Shown here: one piece after another, positions 1 through 8,208 of the stretch
Layout of the letters: every line of letters starts with the position of its first letter
How positions within the stretch are numbered: the first letter of the stretch is position 1
Assembly (NCBI GenBank): GCA_026770585.1
Contig: MU648215.1
Coordinates: forward strand, 2,883-18,489
From: Baffinella frigidus
Lineage: Eukaryota > Cryptophyceae > Cryptomonadales > Baffinellaceae
Reading direction: 5' to 3'
DNA length: 15,607 bases
The notes under the pieces: generated by a model
What the model saw: only the letters and a program-made list of their open reading frames with translations
Database searches by the model: none
What the model was told of the DNA's origin: nothing
Position numbers and translations under genes: made by a program

Positions 1-96
1 AAGTGGACGTGCTGGGTGTGCGGTACACACTCAAGTGGACGTGCTGGGTGTGCGGTACACACTCAAGTGGACGTGCTGGGTGTGCGGTACACACTT
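1..96. repeat. 32-bp tandem repeat, three copies
   Basis: Three head-to-tail copies of a 32-bp unit beginning AAGTGGACGTGCTGGG occupy 1-32, 33-64 and 65-96. The copies are identical except for the last base of the third (T for C). The array starts at the first base of the window, so it may continue upstream. The units abut with no spacers, so it is not a CRISPR array. It resembles a minisatellite. Confidence 0.9.
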
Positions 97-259
97 GTCA
101 ACTCTGGGCACGCACTCTGGGGATTAAACCCCCCTAGGAGTAGTCGGAGTGACTTTACACAAGTCACGTCCACTTTAGACGAAATGTAAACAGTCGGCCG
201 AAAGGGCACGCACCTCTTCTCCCTGTTCTTCGCGTTGAAGTAGAACCAGGTGTTCTGCC

Positions 260-515
260 CACGCTTCTCCGTGTCGCTCTTGCTTAAGTGCATCGTCCAC
301 ACCTGTGAAAGGGTCCACGGTCAGCGCACCAATATAAGGGAGAGATCGATCCCCCTAGTTGAATACTGGGACGTGTGTCAGGCTCTAGCCATTCTCGTCT
401 GTCTCGCTTGCTCACACTCTGCGTAGTTGTCCTGGGGGGGTCTGTCTGTTACTAGGGCTCCGTCACACCACGCTTCTTCGTGTGGCTCTTGCTCACGTGC
501 ACCGTCCACACCTGT
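260..515. repeat. Diverged 47-bp direct repeat pair
   Basis: Positions 260-306 and 469-515 match at about 42 of 47 bases; both begin CACGCTTCT and end GTCCACACCTGT. The 162-bp interval between them shows no obvious structure. They look like remnants of a longer duplicated or dispersed element. Confidence 0.7.
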
Positions 516-522
516 TTGAAGG

Positions 523-560
523 TTGAGGGTTGAGGGTTGAGGAGTGTTACTGGTTTAGGG
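523..560 (+). repeat. Telomere-like repeats (TTGAGGG)3 / TTTAGGG
   Basis: Two TTGAGGG units and one TTGAGGA lie back to back at 523-543, followed at 554-560 by a perfect TTTAGGG and then a partial TTTAG. TTTAGGG is the telomere unit of plants, many green algae, cryptophytes and dinoflagellates. The array is short and degenerate, so it could be an interstitial telomeric trace or chance low complexity. Confidence 0.45.
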
Positions 561-837
561 TTTAGAAGCAGGAAGCGTCCCGACTGTTGCACACACCCAA
601 CAGCTGTTGCGGCGGAGACTACACCGGGGGCAGGCGCAGCACTTTCTCACACGCACACCGTTGGACCTTTCAACACACCACGCCAGAGGGCTCGAGGGAA
701 ACCGACGCCTTAGCAACGCCAGATCTGGCGTAGCTGACTTGAGAATGCACCGCTATGCACCCCCTCGCAGGCTCTGTCTCAGCAGGGATGACGAGAGAGG
801 TCACGCACACTCTTCACGTTCATAGGCTAACGGCCTG

Positions 838-967
838 AAAATGGGGTAGTTAGGCATACGGCATTGCCTAGGACCTCCTACCGTAGGCCGAGGGATCCTA
901 GGACCAAAAAGTCTCGGCCTACGGTAGGAAGTCCTAGGCAATGCCGTAGGCCTAACTACCCCATTTT
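838..967. mobile_element. Foldback (MITE-like) inverted repeat
   Basis: Two 55-bp arms, 838-892 and 913-967, are reverse complements at 53 of 55 positions and are separated by a 20-bp spacer containing GGATCCTAGGACC. The outer ends are AAAATGGGGTAG and its complement. There is no open reading frame inside. The size, the long terminal inversion and the lack of coding capacity fit a non-autonomous foldback or MITE-type element. I do not see a convincing target-site duplication, so a non-mobile hairpin is also possible. Confidence 0.7.
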
Positions 968-2240
968 TGGTCAGTTACCTCATTAACGTGTTGATGACAC
1001 ACGACCTCTTTCTAGGTCCTGATCAGACATGACCTCGGCGGGGGTACATACATGGCAGCCGTGTTGCTAGTCAAAAAGGTCTCTCTCTGTGGTCAGGTGT
1101 CGCGTGCGCTTTACAGAGTGACACCTCCTTTCGTTGCTGGCGTGTTAGTGTTTGAGAGCTGAGGAGAGGACACCCCCTACTCTCTTGCCACAGGTAAAGG
1201 TGAACTGTGTTGGGCGGAGGGGTGTACACTTTGTTAATGACAACGCGGCCGCTATGTATGCACCTCAACTGAGGAGGGTATATCGGAGCAGGGGAGTTGG
1301 GGAGAGAGAGATGAGGGAAGAGGTGTGGGTAGGTTGGGGAATCGAAGTGAGTGGGGAAATAGATGGAATAGTGGGGAACTGCGACGTGAGGCGTCAAACC
1401 ATCAAACGGCAAGAGACATCGTCCCGCGATGTGAGTATAAACAGAGCGCCACAGCACCAAAGCACCATCCCAAAGTCACCGGTGTCTGCTCAGTGGGCGT
1501 GGGGGCTGCGTAGAGGAGGGGGCAACCATCTTCTCTCGCAAAGTGGGGAGAGGGCGGGCGGGGCGGGCGGAGGGCAGGAAAGGGGAAGGTGCGTACCCCG
1601 CGGAAAGGAAGAGACGTGGAAGAGACGTCCCTCTCTTGCATCGCCACCCCCCCCTTCTTTCGCTTACCCCCCGCCCCGCTTGCCGCTCCCGGGGCTTGGG
1701 GCGTGGCACCGCACACGTCTCGTCCGCGCCCGGTGGCACCGCACACGTCTTGTCCGCGCCCGGACCCGCCCGGACCCGGACCCGGAATTTCATCAGCCGC
1801 TCCGTGACGTGGTGGCCGGTGCCAGGCCGCCGTGGCACCGGTGGCACCCTCGGCGGCTGCAGCTCCCGGGGCGTGACTGCCACCGGCTTCTCCGTCACAG
1901 GGCGTGCAAACAATGAATCGATCCACGCCACGTCCATCATCGCAACGAGCGCCGAGGTGCCCTTCCGCCCCGCTCCAGCCGCCCCTCACCCCCAAAAACG
2001 ATGCCGCGCGCGCGCTCTCAGCGCCGGCGCACCCCTCGTCTTCCACGCCCCCACCGTAGTTCAGGATTTGTGCCGATCACGCCTCAGGCCAAGAGGCGTG
2101 CGCGCCGCGAGGCGTGCGCGCGACGCTTCCCGAAATACGTCGGCGCACCAAGGTGTACAGTACAACACCTATTGACACTACAACTGTTTTACCCAAACGT
2201 GGACTGTCAACTTCAGGGAAGGTTTGCATAAAGCGACTGT
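968..2240. other. G+C-rich region without a supported gene
   Basis: Base composition becomes strongly G+C-rich from about 1500. Several overlapping open frames run on both strands (for example 1152-1916 and 1543-2175 plus, 1402-2046 minus), as expected in G+C-rich DNA with few stop codons. Their translations are low-complexity Arg/Pro/Gly/Ala and show no domain. A 30-bp tandem duplication beginning GTGGCACCGCACACGTCT lies at 1703-1762, followed by CGGACCC repeats. A spliced host gene or CpG island could be present but cannot be shown. Confidence 0.4.
1703..1762. repeat. 30-bp tandem duplication
   Basis: Two adjacent copies, 1703-1732 and 1733-1762, both start GTGGCACCGCACACGTCT and differ at very few positions. 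They are followed by short CGGACCC repeats to about 1785. Confidence 0.75.
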
Positions 2241-3370
2241 TTGACCGTAGGAGATCTCGGCGGGTGGGAGGCTGGTGCTCGACGGGGGGCACGACCACAC
2301 CACCCACCCCCCGGCGCCGCCGCCCGTCCTCTTGGCTTTGAGCTCCACGCGCGAGACGCTGCAGGACAAATCCCCGCTAGCGCGCCCCGCGACGCACCGC
2401 GAGCGCATTGCGCAGCAAAGGGAAGCTGGCCAAAAAAGTTCGAGGTGATCCCGGGAAAAACATGGCGCTGTGGAACGCGTGGGCGCCGGAGCTCAAAGCC
2501 AAGCCGCGCCTCCCCCTCTCCGCGGGGCTTTCTCGGGTTGACTTGAGCCGACAGCCACTTCAAACTGGCTCGCAGTGCACTTTGGCAAGGGAGCGAGCAC
2601 CCGGGGAGAATATGGAGACACTGGCGCTGGCCGCCGCCCACCAGTGCTAGCGCTGTGGCATCGTTGTGTTCCGGGAGGTGGTGCGCCCCCCGTTGCCCTG
2701 TGCTCTTTCTTCTTCCCGCCCGTGCCTCGAGGGATCGCTCCGTGAAAAGTGCGCGCTGAAAGCACCAAGGTGGGAATGGCCACGGTACGCTCATCAACGC
2801 TGCTGGTGTCTGCGCCGCACCTTCCCCGCCGTTGCAGCTGTCCAGCTGCCCAGGCTTGCTGCCCATCTTCGTCGTTTCTAGCTCGGTGCTAGCTAGCGTG
2901 TGGGCTGCACAGATTGGATTCGGATGGCTGGATGATCCCGGGCGCCCAAGCTGCTGCTCTGACACTGACGTGGACGCTGATGAACACTGACGTGGACGCC
3001 GATGGTCTGCATGCACAGGCGAGTGCGGACCAAGACCCCCGAAAGCGCGCTGCTGTGACGCTACAGATGCTCGGGTTTCGGAATGCACGGGATGAGGTGC
3101 TCGCCACCCCTCCGGCTGTTTGCTCTTGCGTGTGGTGCTCCTGCTTTTGGTGATGGGGGACCAGCCCTCCCTCGGTGGGAACCACTGCATGCACTGCATC
3201 GCTGTTTCCGAGGCGAAGCCCGATCCGCTGTGCTGGACACGATGGTGTACACGGACATCGTGTTCGTGTTCCAGCGTAATCCGTTTGTTTCTTTCCCCCT
3301 CAATTTTGTCCAAGAAATCCCCATTTATCTCCACCAGTGGCCGATTCCTGGTACAAATAATAGACGCAAG
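2241..3370. other. Stretch without a recognisable gene
   Basis: A 500-codon open frame on the minus strand (2213-3715) crosses the whole stretch, but it continues antisense through the SRCR exon and its translation has no domain or biased repeat, so I do not call it. Plus-strand frames of 80-113 codons are likewise unrecognised. A short 22-bp-period duplication (CACTGACGTGGACGC) occurs at 2963-3004. If the SRCR gene downstream is spliced, its 5' exons could lie here. Confidence 0.35.
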
Positions 3371-3441
3371 CTGAGATACGCACTGTGGGTGGGGGGGATG
3401 ATCCGATCTGGTTGGACGGTGTAATCTGCTCTGGAGCGGAG
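3371..3441 (+). pseudogene. Duplicated SRCR-domain fragment
   Basis: Positions 3371-3441 repeat 3591-3661 at 68 of 71 bases. Read in the matching frame, the upstream copy encodes the central SRCR segment with the PIWLDGVICSGAE motif. The copy is in a different frame from the downstream gene (offset 220 bp, not a multiple of three) and similarity stops abruptly at both ends. It looks like a local partial duplication or the remnant of a second SRCR domain whose remainder was deleted. It could also be an exon of a multi-SRCR gene. Confidence 0.65.
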
Positions 3442-3454
3442 CTGACGTCTCCGG

Positions 3455-6400
3455 ATGTCGGACTGTGCAGGTGGGTGCTGCCGGATCGAAATCTTTTACA
3501 ACGATCAGTGGGGAACCATATGCGATGACGAAGTCACAGAACGTGTCGCACAAGTTGTGTGCATACAGCTCGGCTTTACGTCGCAGGGGGCTGAGATACG
3601 CACCGTGGGTGGGGGGGGTGGTCCGATCTGGTTGGACGGTGTAATCTGCTCTGGAGCGGAGTCGACCATTGGTCGGTGTCAACATAATCCCTGGGGCAAC
3701 CACAATTGCGGACACGATGAAGATGTTGGGGTGTGCTGTGTGGGTGAAAGTGTAGGTGAAAGTGTGGGTGAAAGTGTGGGTGAAAGTGTTGATGAAAGTG
3801 TTGCTGATTTACCGGTCAATGCTACTGGATGCAATCCGTGTCCGGTAGGTTCTTGGTGCTCTGATAATGTGGTGACTCCATGTGTTTACTTTTCCAGTTC
3901 CGTCGCAGGGAGTAGCAATATATCACAGTGTCTATGCGATGCCGGGCGATACAACCGACCTCCCTATTTTTCCTCTAATACGCCGATATCAGAAATCGAA
4001 ATATGTGCACCATGCCGGCAGGGGACTTATAAGGTCGGTATTGGACCAGGGGACTGCGTCGAGTGTATATCGGGTACGTATACGTCTGAGGTTCCACTCA
4101 TCTCTCCACTGGGTTTTAAAGCCTTACCCGATTCGGACCCGTTTTCTGGGTATAAGGAGGAGACTCCAGCTACCAATGCATCTATCTGCTTGACCTGTCC
4201 GGTTGGCAGTACATCTACACCGGGGAGCGTGGGTATTAGCAGCTGTCAATGCGAGCCGGGATACACAGCGGTTGATCCGGATGAAGGTGGACCCCCTAAG
4301 ACAAATGGGGTTTGCTTTTTGTGTAAGGGTGGTTACAAACCCAATGTTGGTGCAAAAACATATGGAGGTGGCAGCGGTTGTGCGAGCTGTCCACCTTTGT
4401 CACAGGCCCCCGATGGGTCTACCGATATCATGAACTGTACGTGTCGGAAAGGGTTTACCGCTGAAACGAACGGGGTGACGTGCCACGATTGTCCGGTAGG
4501 GTTTTTCAAACCCGAGGAAGGCCCCAACGGGTGCATTGTATGCCCTAATGGGACAACTACAGAATGGGGTCGACCGGCTAGAAGAGATATGATAACTGCA
4601 TGTACGTGTAACGTTGGATACTATGGCTCTGATGACGGGGTCGAGTGTAATCCGTGTCCAGTTGGGACGTATAAGGATGCTCTGGGTGTTGGCGAGTGTA
4701 TACTGTGTGATGCAGGGACGGCGAACAACAATGTAGGGTCAACATCTCCAGCTGCATGTGTGCAATGTGGGGTGAATACGTGGAGTAGTGACAGTGCGGC
4801 TGTGTGCATGGATTGCACGCCCAATTCAGTTTCTCCAGTCCGGAGCACTTCGATCGGCGATTGTCTCTGTAACCCGGGCTTCATTGGTACGGATGTCGAA
4901 ACGTGCGCACCGTGTGCTGTTGGGTCTTATAAGGCTATAACTGGCATGGGTGACGTTTGGGACAATCAGATTGGTCAAGTAATTTTCATATGTGATTCAT
5001 GTGCTGCAGCGACGGCGAACAACAATGTAGGGTCAACATCTCCAGCTGCATGTGTGCAATGCGGGGTGAATACGTGGAGTAGTGACGGTGCGGCTGTGTG
5101 CACGGATTGCACGCCCAATTCAGTTTCTCCAGTCCAGAGCACTTCGATCGACGATTGTCTCTGCAATCCAGGCTTCGGTGGTACGGATGTTAAAACGTGC
5201 GCACCGTGTGCTGTTGGGTCTTACAGCCATATGACCGGAATGGGCGAGTGTACTCTATGTGATGCGGGGATGGTGAGTGGGAATACTGGATCAATAAACT
5301 CGGATGTATGTACGCGATGTGGGGAAAATACGTGGAGCAGTCAAGGTGCGGATGTGTGCACGGATTGCACGCTCAACGCAGTGTCTCCTGTCCAGAGCAC
5401 TTCAGACGACGCTTGTCTCTGCAGTCCGGGCTTTCATGGTGCGATCAGTGGTATGTGTACGCCGTGCGCAGTTGGGACCTACAAGGCCGAATTGGGTACA
5501 GGCACGTGTACATCGTGTGCTGCAGGAACGGTGGTGAATCAACTTGGGGCAACTGGGTGTATACCATGTGGAGTGAACACGTGGAGTGCTGCAGGTATGC
5601 AGACCTGCATCGATTGTATAGCAGAATCAGAGTCTTCAGATCAGAGCACTTCGGTAGATTCTTGTCTCTGTCGTGCAGGATTTAATGGTACAGGTCGTTC
5701 TACATGTATGTCGTGTCCAGTTGGGACGTACAAGGGTGATCGGGGTGTTGGTGTGTGTAAACCGTGCGATGCAGGGACTGTGAACGACCAATCCGGGGCA
5801 AGCATATGTACACCGTGTGGGGTGAACACGTGGAGCGCCGGAGGTGGTATAGAGTGCACGGGTTGCATCCCTAACTCAGTATCTGAACCCCGGGGCACTT
5901 CAGTAGACGCTTGTCTCTGTATACCAGGCTTTCATGGTGTGGACCGTGGTGTGTGTACACCATGTGTTACCGGGTCTTACAAGGATAACATCGGCAATGT
6001 TGCGTGTGATCTATGCAGTGCAGGGTCGATGAACAATAACACCGGGTCTACAACACAAGATGCATGCGTGCAATGTGGGGTAGACAAGTGGAGCAGTGAC
6101 GGTGCGGATGTGTGCACCGTCTGTGCACCACTTTGTGAGCATGTACCAGCCCCTACGGCGGACTTGTTCGTACCGGCAAGACACTGGTTGCATGAACCAG
6201 TTCCTGTTGTGGTCTTATACTTCCCGGAAGGGCATGATATGCATGTGCTAGCCGTTGTCGCAAGGTTATACGTCCCAATAGGACATGCCGCACACGAACC
6301 AGCCCCCACTGCAGTCTTGTTCTGCCCGGCGGGACATGGTGTGCATGAACCAGTCCCCGCTGCGGTCTTGTACGTCCCGGCAGGACATGGTGTGCATGGA

Positions 6401-6646
6401 GCCCCGTTCGCTCCTGTAAACCCCGCCGGACACATGCAATCGATCATCTCGTTGCTCCCTGCAGTGGATTTCGACCCGGAAGCACATGGTTCACACACCA
6501 ATGCCTCTATTAGACTATTGCAGGACACGGTGAGCATGAACCAGCCCCTACTGCGGAATTGTTCGTACCGGCAAGACACTGGTTGCATGAACCAGTTCCT
6601 GTTGTGGTCTCATACTTCCCGGCAGGACATGATGTGCATGTGCTAG
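3455..6646 (+). CDS. SRCR plus GCC2/GCC3 cysteine-rich repeat protein; 3' end chimeric
   Basis: The open frame has 1063 codons, but only residues 1 to about 892 look genuine. Residues 10-95 form a scavenger-receptor cysteine-rich domain with WGTICDD, PIWLDGV and the six canonical cysteines (23, 36, 65, 75, 85, 95). Five VGES-type units follow (3740-3799), then ephrin-receptor-like GCC2/GCC3 modules, including from residue 398 five full and one partial copy of a unit of about 83 residues with CxPCxVGxYK, CGxNTWS and CLCxPGF. Such proteins are normally extracellular or surface-exposed and mediate adhesion or ligand binding. The first ATG is internal to the usual SRCR start and no signal peptide or TATA box is visible, so an upstream exon or 5' truncation is likely. 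After about 6130 the frame is merely the antisense of the minus-strand repeat gene, so the natural C-terminus is missing. Confidence 0.75.
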   Translation: MSDCAGGCCRIEIFYNDQWGTICDDEVTERVAQVVCIQLGFTSQGAEIRTVGGGGGPIWLDGVICSGAESTIGRCQHNPWGNHNCGHDEDVGVCCVGESVGESVGESVGESVDESVADLPVNATGCNPCPVGSWCSDNVVTPCVYFSSSVAGSSNISQCLCDAGRYNRPPYFSSNTPISEIEICAPCRQGTYKVGIGPGDCVECISGTYTSEVPLISPLGFKALPDSDPFSGYKEETPATNASICLTCPVGSTSTPGSVGISSCQCEPGYTAVDPDEGGPPKTNGVCFLCKGGYKPNVGAKTYGGGSGCASCPPLSQAPDGSTDIMNCTCRKGFTAETNGVTCHDCPVGFFKPEEGPNGCIVCPNGTTTEWGRPARRDMITACTCNVGYYGSDDGVECNPCPVGTYKDALGVGECILCDAGTANNNVGSTSPAACVQCGVNTWSSDSAAVCMDCTPNSVSPVRSTSIGDCLCNPGFIGTDVETCAPCAVGSYKAITGMGDVWDNQIGQVIFICDSCAAATANNNVGSTSPAACVQCGVNTWSSDGAAVCTDCTPNSVSPVQSTSIDDCLCNPGFGGTDVKTCAPCAVGSYSHMTGMGECTLCDAGMVSGNTGSINSDVCTRCGENTWSSQGADVCTDCTLNAVSPVQSTSDDACLCSPGFHGAISGMCTPCAVGTYKAELGTGTCTSCAAGTVVNQLGATGCIPCGVNTWSAAGMQTCIDCIAESESSDQSTSVDSCLCRAGFNGTGRSTCMSCPVGTYKGDRGVGVCKPCDAGTVNDQSGASICTPCGVNTWSAGGGIECTGCIPNSVSEPRGTSVDACLCIPGFHGVDRGVCTPCVTGSYKDNIGNVACDLCSAGSMNNNTGSTTQDACVQCGVDKWSSDGADVCTVCAPLCEHVPAPTADLFVPARHWLHEPVPVVVLYFPEGHDMHVLAVVARLYVPIGHAAHEPAPTAVLFCPAGHGVHEPVPAAVLYVPAGHGVHGAPFAPVNPAGHMQSIISLLPAVDFDPEAHGSHTNASIRLLQDTVSMNQPLLRNCSYRQDTGCMNQFLLWSHTSRQDMMCMC
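3740..3799 (+). repeat. 12-bp tandem repeat encoding (VGES)n
   Basis: Five copies of a 12-bp unit, GTGGGTGAAAGT with small changes, encode four VGES units and one VDES. They link the SRCR domain to the cysteine-rich modules and probably form a flexible acidic linker whose length could vary by slippage. Confidence 0.85.
4646..6130 (+). repeat. Coding repeats of about 83 residues, six copies
   Basis: Successive GCC2/GCC3-type units in the SRCR gene retain nucleotide similarity. The closest pair shares about 150 bp beginning GACGGCGAACAACAATG at 4717 and 5011 (offset 294 bp, in frame) with only scattered substitutions, indicating recent in-frame duplication or gene conversion. The last unit is cut at about 6130. 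Confidence 0.8.
6137..6530 (-). pseudogene. Out-of-frame, truncated 3' part of the minus-strand cysteine-rich gene
   Basis: The frame with codons starting at positions divisible by three carries clear GCC2/GCC3 modules (CTPCPAGTYKTAAGTGSC, CPSGKYKTTTGTGSC) that continue the upstream gene but in another frame. Coding similarity stops at about 6136, where the minus frame becomes the antisense of the plus-strand SRCR gene. It is therefore broken twice: a frame change near 6510-6525 and a truncating junction near 6130. No stop codon or poly(A) signal of its own is visible. Confidence 0.7.
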
Positions 6647-6712
6647 CCCCAGTCGTAAGGCTAAACGTCCCAACAGGACATAGTCCGCATGCACCAGCCC
6701 CCAATGCGGTCT
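6137..6712. repeat. Direct duplication, offset 395 bp, inside the cysteine-rich gene
   Basis: About 180 bp starting at 6137 (GAGCATGTACCAGCC) recur at 6532 (GAGCATGAACCAGCC) and stay similar to about 6320 and 6712. The longest identical stretch includes GGCAAGACACTGGTTGCATG. The offset, 395, is not a multiple of three, and the two copies are read in different minus-strand frames, which agrees with the frame break of the minus-strand gene near 6520. Confidence 0.75.
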
Positions 6713-7787
6713 TGTTCTGTCCGACAGAGCAATCTGAACAACTAGCCACACCCGCTACGCTCGATTTGCCTACAGGGCATCCGGTGCATGTGGCCTCAGA
6801 TGTCGCTGTGAGCGCCGTGCTGACCTTGCCTACAACACAGTCTGTGCAAACAGACACACCCGCTGTGCCCCATTTGCCTGCACCGCAGTTTGTGCAACTA
6901 GACGAGCCCGCTCCGCTCCATGTGCCTGCAAGACATGCAGAACACGTGGTCACAGATATCGCTGTGAGAGCTGTGCTGAACTTGCCTGCAACACAGTTTG
7001 TGCAAATAGACACACCCGCTGTGCCCCATTTGCCTCCACCGCAGTTTGTGCAACTGGACGAGCCCACTCCGCTCCATGTGCCTGCAAGACATGCGGAGCA
7101 TGTGGCCTCAGAAGTCGCTGTGAGTGCAGCGCTGAACTTGCCTGCACCACAGTCTGTGCTAGTGGATTCGTCAGCTGTTGCTGCGCACCATTTGCCTGTA
7201 CCGCAGTTTGTGCACGTAGTCAAGCCCGCGCTGCTGTATGTGCCTGCAAGGCATCCGGTGCATTTCACAGTACCCTCTGTTGTGCTGTATGTGCCTGCAG
7301 GGCATGGCCAGCATACGCCTTCATATGTCGCTCCGGTATGCGGGCTGTACTTACCTGCACTACATTTTGTACAACTCGCCGCGGAATTCCCCTCATTGTA
7401 CGTGCCTGCACCGCAGTCTGTGCACCAAGAGGAACCCACTGCACTCAGCGTGCCTGGACCGCAGCTAATGCAGCGCTCAACACTGTCTGCTCCGTTATAG
7501 TCGCTATACGAACCTGCAGGGCATGAGCACGCACGACTACCCCTGTAGCTGTATGTGCCTACTACAGTACAGTCTGAGCAATTTACAGAACCATAATCGA
7601 GGGTGGTGAATTTGCCTGCATCACAGGCGGTGCATAAAGTATCACCGACCCAGCTTTTAAATGTACCAGGGTAACAATACCAGCAATTGGTGGACCCTCT
7701 CCATGTGCCAACATCACAAATTGCATGAATCAACGACACTGTGATCAGAAAAACAGCAACGACGAGGTATTGGTTTGATATTTTCAT
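6510..7787 (-). CDS. Secreted GCC2/GCC3 cysteine-rich repeat protein
   Basis: This 425-residue protein begins with a typical signal peptide (residues 1-22, MKISNQYLVVAVFLITVSLI...) followed by ICDVGTW. The rest is a chain of ephrin-receptor-like modules with repeated CxxCxAGTxS and GAGKW/GKFST motifs. It is likely secreted or, if the lost C-terminus held an anchor, displayed at a surface; the ligand is unknown. I chose the ATG at 7787 rather than the longer frame from 7871 because it starts the signal peptide and lies 41 nt after a TATATAAAAG box. The stop at 6510-6512 appears premature: related modules continue in another frame to about 6137. It is convergent with the SRCR gene, which uses the same module type but different sequence. 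Confidence 0.8.
   Translation of the reverse strand: MKISNQYLVVAVFLITVSLIHAICDVGTWRGSTNCWYCYPGTFKSWVGDTLCTACDAGKFTTLDYGSVNCSDCTVVGTYSYRGSRACSCPAGSYSDYNGADSVERCISCGPGTLSAVGSSWCTDCGAGTYNEGNSAASCTKCSAGKYSPHTGATYEGVCWPCPAGTYSTTEGTVKCTGCLAGTYSSAGLTTCTNCGTGKWCAATADESTSTDCGAGKFSAALTATSEATCSACLAGTWSGVGSSSCTNCGGGKWGTAGVSICTNCVAGKFSTALTAISVTTCSACLAGTWSGAGSSSCTNCGAGKWGTAGVSVCTDCVVGKVSTALTATSEATCTGCPVGKSSVAGVASCSDCSVGQNKTALGAGACGLCPVGTFSLTTGASTCTSCPAGKYETTTGTGSCNQCLAGTNNSAVGAGSCSPCPAIV
6805..7116 (-). repeat. 156-bp coding tandem repeat, two copies plus partial third
   Basis: Units start at 6805, 6961 and 7117 (plus-strand GCTGTGAG), giving an exact 156-bp, 52-codon period in the minus-strand cysteine-rich gene. 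The first two copies are very similar and the third fades. In-frame periodicity supports a functional repeat protein, and the similarity suggests recent duplication. Confidence 0.8.
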
Positions 7788-7818
7788 GTGACGGAATGAA
7801 CATGATAAAACAGCTGAT

Positions 7819-7828
7819 CTTTTATATA
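7819..7828 (-). promoter_or_regulatory. TATA box of the secreted cysteine-rich gene
   Basis: TATATAAAAG on the minus strand starts 41 nt upstream of the ATG at 7787. Initiation about 30 nt downstream would leave a leader of roughly 10 nt. Confidence 0.6.
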
Positions 7829-8055
7829 TTTTGTGTATGGTTCTGTGTGTCTCTGTGTCGAAGCTTCCCAAAATTAAACATCTCCAATGTCAAGCACTGA
7901 ACTATCGGAAACTAGTCATTACAGTACTAGTTACATTCTTATGTATAAAGCACATTATGTGTATCGATATTCCTTTAAGAGTGATGTTTCGTCATAACTG
8001 ATGCTTGGACCATTGTTGGCATACGGCGAGGATTCAATGGCTCCAAAGCCAACTA

Positions 8056-8087
8056 CCACGTGTCCTTCTTGAACAACGCCACGTGTC
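8056..8087. promoter_or_regulatory. Two CCACGTGTC (G-box/E-box-like) motifs
   Basis: CCACGTGTC occurs at 8056-8064 and 8079-8087, 23 bp apart (about two helical turns), in the intergenic region. CACGTG is a known core for bHLH and bZIP factors. A regulatory role is inferred only from the duplication and location. Confidence 0.35.
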
Positions 8088-8122
8088 ACTTGCGCAATTT
8101 ATTACCGTTATAGTGACAGTTT

Positions 8123-8129
8123 TATAATA
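8123..8129 (+). promoter_or_regulatory. Possible TATA box upstream of the 8209 gene
   Basis: TATAATA lies 86 nt before the ATG at 8209, further than in neighbouring genes, so this assignment is weak. Confidence 0.3.
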
Positions 8130-8208
8130 CAAATAGTTTAGTACAGCCACATCAAGTACAAAAGACATTACCTCCCACGTCGATCAAGCACCCACCGTAA
8201 ACTGCAGC

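Larger units (their letters stand above)
97..837. other. Non-coding, repeat-containing stretch
   Basis: I see no gene here. Short open frames exist (for example 63-293 on the minus strand and 607-825 on the plus strand), but they show no domain and overlap repeats. The stretch holds a diverged 47-bp direct repeat (260-306 and 469-515) and telomere-like repeats at 523-560. Confidence 0.5.
7788..8208. other. Divergent promoter region between the 7787 (-) and 8209 (+) genes
   Basis: No ORF is supported here. It contains a minus-strand TATA box (7819-7828), a plus-strand TATA-like TATAATA (8123-8129) and two CCACGTGTC motifs 23 bp apart (8056-8064, 8079-8087). The layout fits a shared upstream region for two divergently transcribed genes. 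Confidence 0.55.

Noticed and set aside
1-96. CRISPR array
   Set aside because: The 32-bp units abut directly without spacers.
63-293. Minus-strand frame of about 76 codons
   Set aside because: Runs into the 32-bp tandem repeat, has no recognisable motif and only a weak TATA-like sequence upstream.
1152-2175. Overlapping open frames on both strands
   Set aside because: Low-complexity Arg/Pro-rich translations without domains in a G+C-rich tract.
2213-3715. 500-codon open frame on the minus strand
   Set aside because: It lies in G+C-rich DNA, has no recognisable domain, and runs antisense through the SRCR coding region; long stop-free frames are expected there.
6559-7500. 313-codon open frame on the plus strand
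   Set aside because: It is the antisense of the cysteine-rich repeats; its periodic VPAxH pattern merely mirrors the CxAG modules on the other strand.
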